A DNA stretch of 46,269 bases from Desulfotomaculaceae bacterium (lineage in GTDB: Bacteria > Bacillota > Desulfotomaculia > Desulfotomaculales > Pelotomaculaceae), in the NCBI GenBank assembly GCA_028702695.1, contig JAQVOH010000003.1, forward strand, positions 1-46,269, written 5' to 3'. The notes beneath the pieces were generated by a model that saw only the letters and a program-made list of their open reading frames with translations, was not told the DNA's origin and made no database searches. Below, in pieces: positions 43,953-46,269 of the stretch (within the stretch, counting starts at the first letter, position 1; every line of letters begins with the position of its first letter). A program made the translations under genes and the position numbers.

Positions 43953-44388
43953 GGTTATCCCCTTTGCAAACGTAAAAGTCTCTAAAAAAGTACACCAGAA
44001 GAATTTTCTGCTAAGAAAGCAAAAGTCCTTCTTTTTTTATATTGAAAGACTAAAGAATATATCTTTTGAATAGATGCAATATTAAGGGGGCGTCCCTATA
44101 CTAACCCGCATTTGGTGATTTTATACTCTTGTGCGGGGGCACGGCAATAGCTATGGACTGGAAAAAATCAAGAACCATGCTCGGCTCCTCCCTCATCTCC
44201 CCCTGTTTCGATTGATCATTTAAAATGTCACTATGCTATGCCGGTGGCAAGACAGAACTTATCGAAGCTACTAGACAATATGAGCCAGAACATGAATATA
44301 TTACTAAATATTCTAAACTCCTGCAAATAAAAACCTATCGAAAATATTTATGCCGTTTAACCATATCTGCCGGTCAGTTTATTTATAT
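43953..44388. other. Intergenic region without a confident gene
   Basis: 436 bases. A minus-strand frame of 25 codons at 44101-44178 (MVLDFFQSIAIAVPPHKSIK) has a good GGGAGGAG site, but nothing supports it as a gene. A plus-strand frame from 44225 runs into the end of the GTPase gene and looks accidental. The part near 43990-44090 is AT-rich and probably holds the glycosyltransferase promoter. Confidence 0.4.
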
Positions 44389-45366
44389 TTATTGGGTTAT
44401 TTCCACGATGTCGCGATCCTGAAGCAGGTGGTCCCGCATGACCGATTGACCCTCAAAACGAGCTGAACCCCAGAGCCGGGCATTCTTCATCAGACGCGGC
44501 AGATCACGGTGGATGGAAGAGGCCAGATCCTGGATTGTGCTGCCCTGCTGTAATATAAACGGTGTTCTCATATCGGGCTCTTTACCCGGAATCTTGGTAT
44601 AGATGCGAATAATCCCCAGGATCTTAAAAATTTTTTCCTTCAGCGCCTCCAGACCCATACCGGTGACAGCTGAAATTGGATATATTTCCAGACCGGCAGG
44701 GCCAAGCTCACGCATGATCTCGATATTTTCATGGCCTTGAGGCAGATCCGCGCGGGTTGCCAGCACCAGGCGCTGGTCAGGAAGGATCCCACGGGTGTCA
44801 GGGGCTGCTGCCTCCCGGACGATCTTTTTATCAGTTAAATATTTCAAGCAAAACTCCAACTGCTCGAGGCATTCGTCTGAGCCCGCATCGATCAGGACCA
44901 GTAGCGCGTCTGCGTTGCGCAGAGCGCCGGCCAGCCCGGGCGGTATAATCTCTTGTGAAATAGGAGGAGTATCCACCAGCTGGATGTAAATATCCTCATA
45001 AGGCATCATCCCGGCCAGAGGCACGTTAGTGGTAAAAGGATAGTCGGCAACCTTTGGCCTGGCCCTGGTCACAGCACCCACAAGGGCCGACTTGCCGGTA
45101 TTCGGAAATCCCACCAGCGCCACCTGTCCGGCCCCCTGCTTCTCAACAAAGAAAGGGTCGACCCGGGCGGTTTTGCTTTTACTTTGCCCTTCCTCCCGCA
45201 GCTTGGACAGTCGTTTTTTTAAATCGGCCTGTATCTTTTCAGTACCCTTGTGCTTGGGAATTACTGCCAGCATCTCTTCTAAAGCCGCAATTTTTTCCTC
45301 AACATTCACCGCTTTTTTGAAGGCCTCTTCTGCATCGTAATACTGGGGTGTCAGGTTAGCCGGCAA
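44389..45366 (-). CDS. Obg/DRG-like GTPase with TGS domain
   Basis: A 325-aa cytoplasmic GTPase. After a helical N-terminus ([20 protein letters not shown]) come G1 [20 protein letters not shown] near 80, the switch region [20 protein letters not shown], and G3 [20 protein letters not shown] (DTPP in place of DxPG). G4 falls in [13 protein letters not shown], where TRAD replaces NKxD. The C-terminal TGS domain reads [20 protein letters not shown] and ends RDIVEI. Related proteins bind ribosomes. The unusual G4 hints at relaxed guanine specificity. The ATG at 45366 is behind GAGGGGTGAG. Confidence 0.82.
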   Translation of the reverse strand: MPANLTPQYYDAEEAFKKAVNVEEKIAALEEMLAVIPKHKGTEKIQADLKKRLSKLREEGQSKSKTARVDPFFVEKQGAGQVALVGFPNTGKSALVGAVTRARPKVADYPFTTNVPLAGMMPYEDIYIQLVDTPPISQEIIPPGLAGALRNADALLVLIDAGSDECLEQLEFCLKYLTDKKIVREAAAPDTRGILPDQRLVLATRADLPQGHENIEIMRELGPAGLEIYPISAVTGMGLEALKEKIFKILGIIRIYTKIPGKEPDMRTPFILQQGSTIQDLASSIHRDLPRLMKNARLWGSARFEGQSVMRDHLLQDRDIVEITQ

Positions 45367-45512
45367 AAGCTCACCCCTCTCATGTTATTTCTTTTACTAT
45401 AAAACTAACACAAACTATAACGAAAAGAAATCGTAAAAAAGAATTGTCCAGTGCATGGGGCTGGAAGGGTATAATAATAATGGGAAAACTGGATACGGAT
45501 AAGGATGTAGAC

Positions 45513-45959
45513 ATGAAAATTATCATTGACGCAGACGCCACCCCGAAGAAAGCGCTGGAAACTTGCAAAGCAGCTGCCGCTGAATTTGCCATTGCTCTGG
45601 TGACGGTGGCGAGCTTCAATCACCGGATTGAATCTGACCAGCACATAACTGTGGGAAACGCCCCCCAGGAAGCCGATCTGCAGGTGGTCAACCTGACTGG
45701 CAAAGGGGACATTGTGGTTACCCAGGACTGGGGCCTGGCAGCTATTGTACTCGGCAAGGGAGCCGCCGTGCTGTCCCCGACCGGCCGCATTTTCCGACAG
45801 GAAAGCATTGGCTTTCTACTGGAGGAGAGAGAATTAAAGGCAAAATTTAGGAGAGGCGGCGGGAGGACCAGGGGCCCCAGAAAAAGAACGGCCTTGGACG
45901 ACGATAACTTCAGGAAATCCCTGTATCGTCTGCTGGAGGCCGTAAAGCCACTGCCCTAA
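45513..45959 (+). CDS. YaiI/YqxD family protein (UPF0178, PIN-like)
   Basis: A 148-aa protein with the family start [20 protein letters not shown], then [36 protein letters not shown] and the tail [21 protein letters not shown]. Acidic residues in DADATP and [10 protein letters not shown] are placed like those of PIN-domain nucleases, but the function is unknown. The frame is open from 45444, yet ATG 45513 with AAGGAT ahead gives the family's normal length and conserved start. Divergent from the GTPase gene. Confidence 0.9.
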   Translation: MKIIIDADATPKKALETCKAAAAEFAIALVTVASFNHRIESDQHITVGNAPQEADLQVVNLTGKGDIVVTQDWGLAAIVLGKGAAVLSPTGRIFRQESIGFLLEERELKAKFRRGGGRTRGPRKRTALDDDNFRKSLYRLLEAVKPLP

Positions 45960-46056
45960 AAATAAGTGCTGACTCCCACGCGAAAGAAGTGATTGCCGCT
46001 AGCACCGGCCTGAGGCAAAAGGTGAAATAGTCCCATTTACTGGCTTTGACACATAT

Positions 46057-46097
46057 AAAAAAGCGTCCCCCATTTGACAACGGCGACGCTTTATTTT
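46057..46097. terminator. Bidirectional terminator
   Basis: AAAGCGTC and GACGCTTT form an 8-bp stem with A-rich and T-rich flanks on both sides (AAAAAAGCGTC...GACGCTTTATTTTG). It can end the YaiI transcript on the plus strand and the tiny peptide gene on the minus strand. Confidence 0.7.
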
Positions 46098-46126
46098 GCG
46101 TATTAAGAGTTTTATATGTAAGATTT

Positions 46127-46198
46127 CTACCACCTGTGACCAGCACCCGAGGCCACTACTAAAGAGAGCACTACTACCAAACTGTATATCCAACGCAT
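46127..46198 (-). CDS. Tiny hydrophobic peptide
   Basis: A 23-aa frame (MRWIYSLVVVLSLVVASGAG then HRW) begins at ATG 46198 behind a very strong AAAAGGAGG site 8 bases away. A terminator follows ~30 bases past the stop. The single hydrophobic helix after an arginine start fits a small membrane peptide or a short signal-like peptide. The promoter would lie at or beyond the window edge. No family recognised. Confidence 0.45.
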   Translation of the reverse strand: MRWIYSLVVVLSLVVASGAGHRW

Positions 46199-46269
46199 TT
46201 ATTTTTCCTCCTTTTAATATGAGTTTTATACTAACCAATTGGGCTTTGGCTATCTTAAGCTCCTACCAC

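Noticed and set aside
44225-44422. 65-codon plus-strand frame
   Set aside because: No ribosome site, no recognisable features, and it overlaps the end of the GTPase gene on the other strand.

Overview
The window reads as chromosomal DNA of an anaerobic, spore-forming Firmicute, most like the Peptococcaceae (Pelotomaculum/Desulfotomaculum type). The reasons are strong Shine-Dalgarno sites with many GTG and TTG starts, T-box leaders, a glmS ribozyme, a cdaA-cdaR-glmM-glmS cluster, complete branched-chain amino acid and arginine clusters, a PdaA-like deacetylase and a YtrA-type ABC operon. The species is an inference; no rRNA is present.

Layout. 1-6.9 kb is a decayed accessory region: a transposase-like tail, a broken type III restriction-modification locus whose SNF2-type helicase is still intact, a cyclotransferase-like protein, the last ~48 codons of an RNA methyltransferase, and phage remnants including a broken rusA. 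An AT-rich array of ~20-bp direct repeats (6865-6994) follows. 7.0-12.6 kb (minus strand) holds cdaA-cdaR-glmM-glmS, making c-di-AMP and glucosamine-6-phosphate for cell wall, with a glmS ribozyme ahead of glmS.

12.7-25.4 kb (minus strand) is a branched-chain amino acid cluster in transcription order: T-box leader, ilvE, ilvB (copy 2), ilvN, ilvC, ilvB (copy 1), leuA, leuC, leuD, leuB, cimA. Citramalate synthase with LeuBCD can supply 2-oxobutyrate for isoleucine without threonine deaminase. The T-box has a consensus promoter and a probable AUC (Ile) specifier. ilvD is not in the window. Two small plus-strand genes with ferritin-like helices, one with a Gly-Met-Pro repeat tail, sit between this cluster and argH.

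26.6-36.1 kb (minus strand) is argC-argJ-argB-argD-argF-argG, then three tiny genes, then argH: the full cyclic route from glutamate to arginine. A promoter with a probable ArgR site precedes argC.

36.3-38.6 kb carries the most unusual structure: four copies of a ~228-nt element arranged as two tandem pairs around a polysaccharide deacetylase gene. Each is closed by a perfect 12-bp terminal stem, and an inner helix shows a compensatory A-T to T-A change between copies, so it is probably a structured RNA. A YtrA-type regulator/ABC transporter operon follows on the plus strand (38.7-42.0 kb), then an orphan T-box remnant, a LapA-like protein, a membrane glycosyltransferase, a TGS-domain GTPase, a YaiI/YqxD-family protein, and a tiny hydrophobic peptide gene at the edge.
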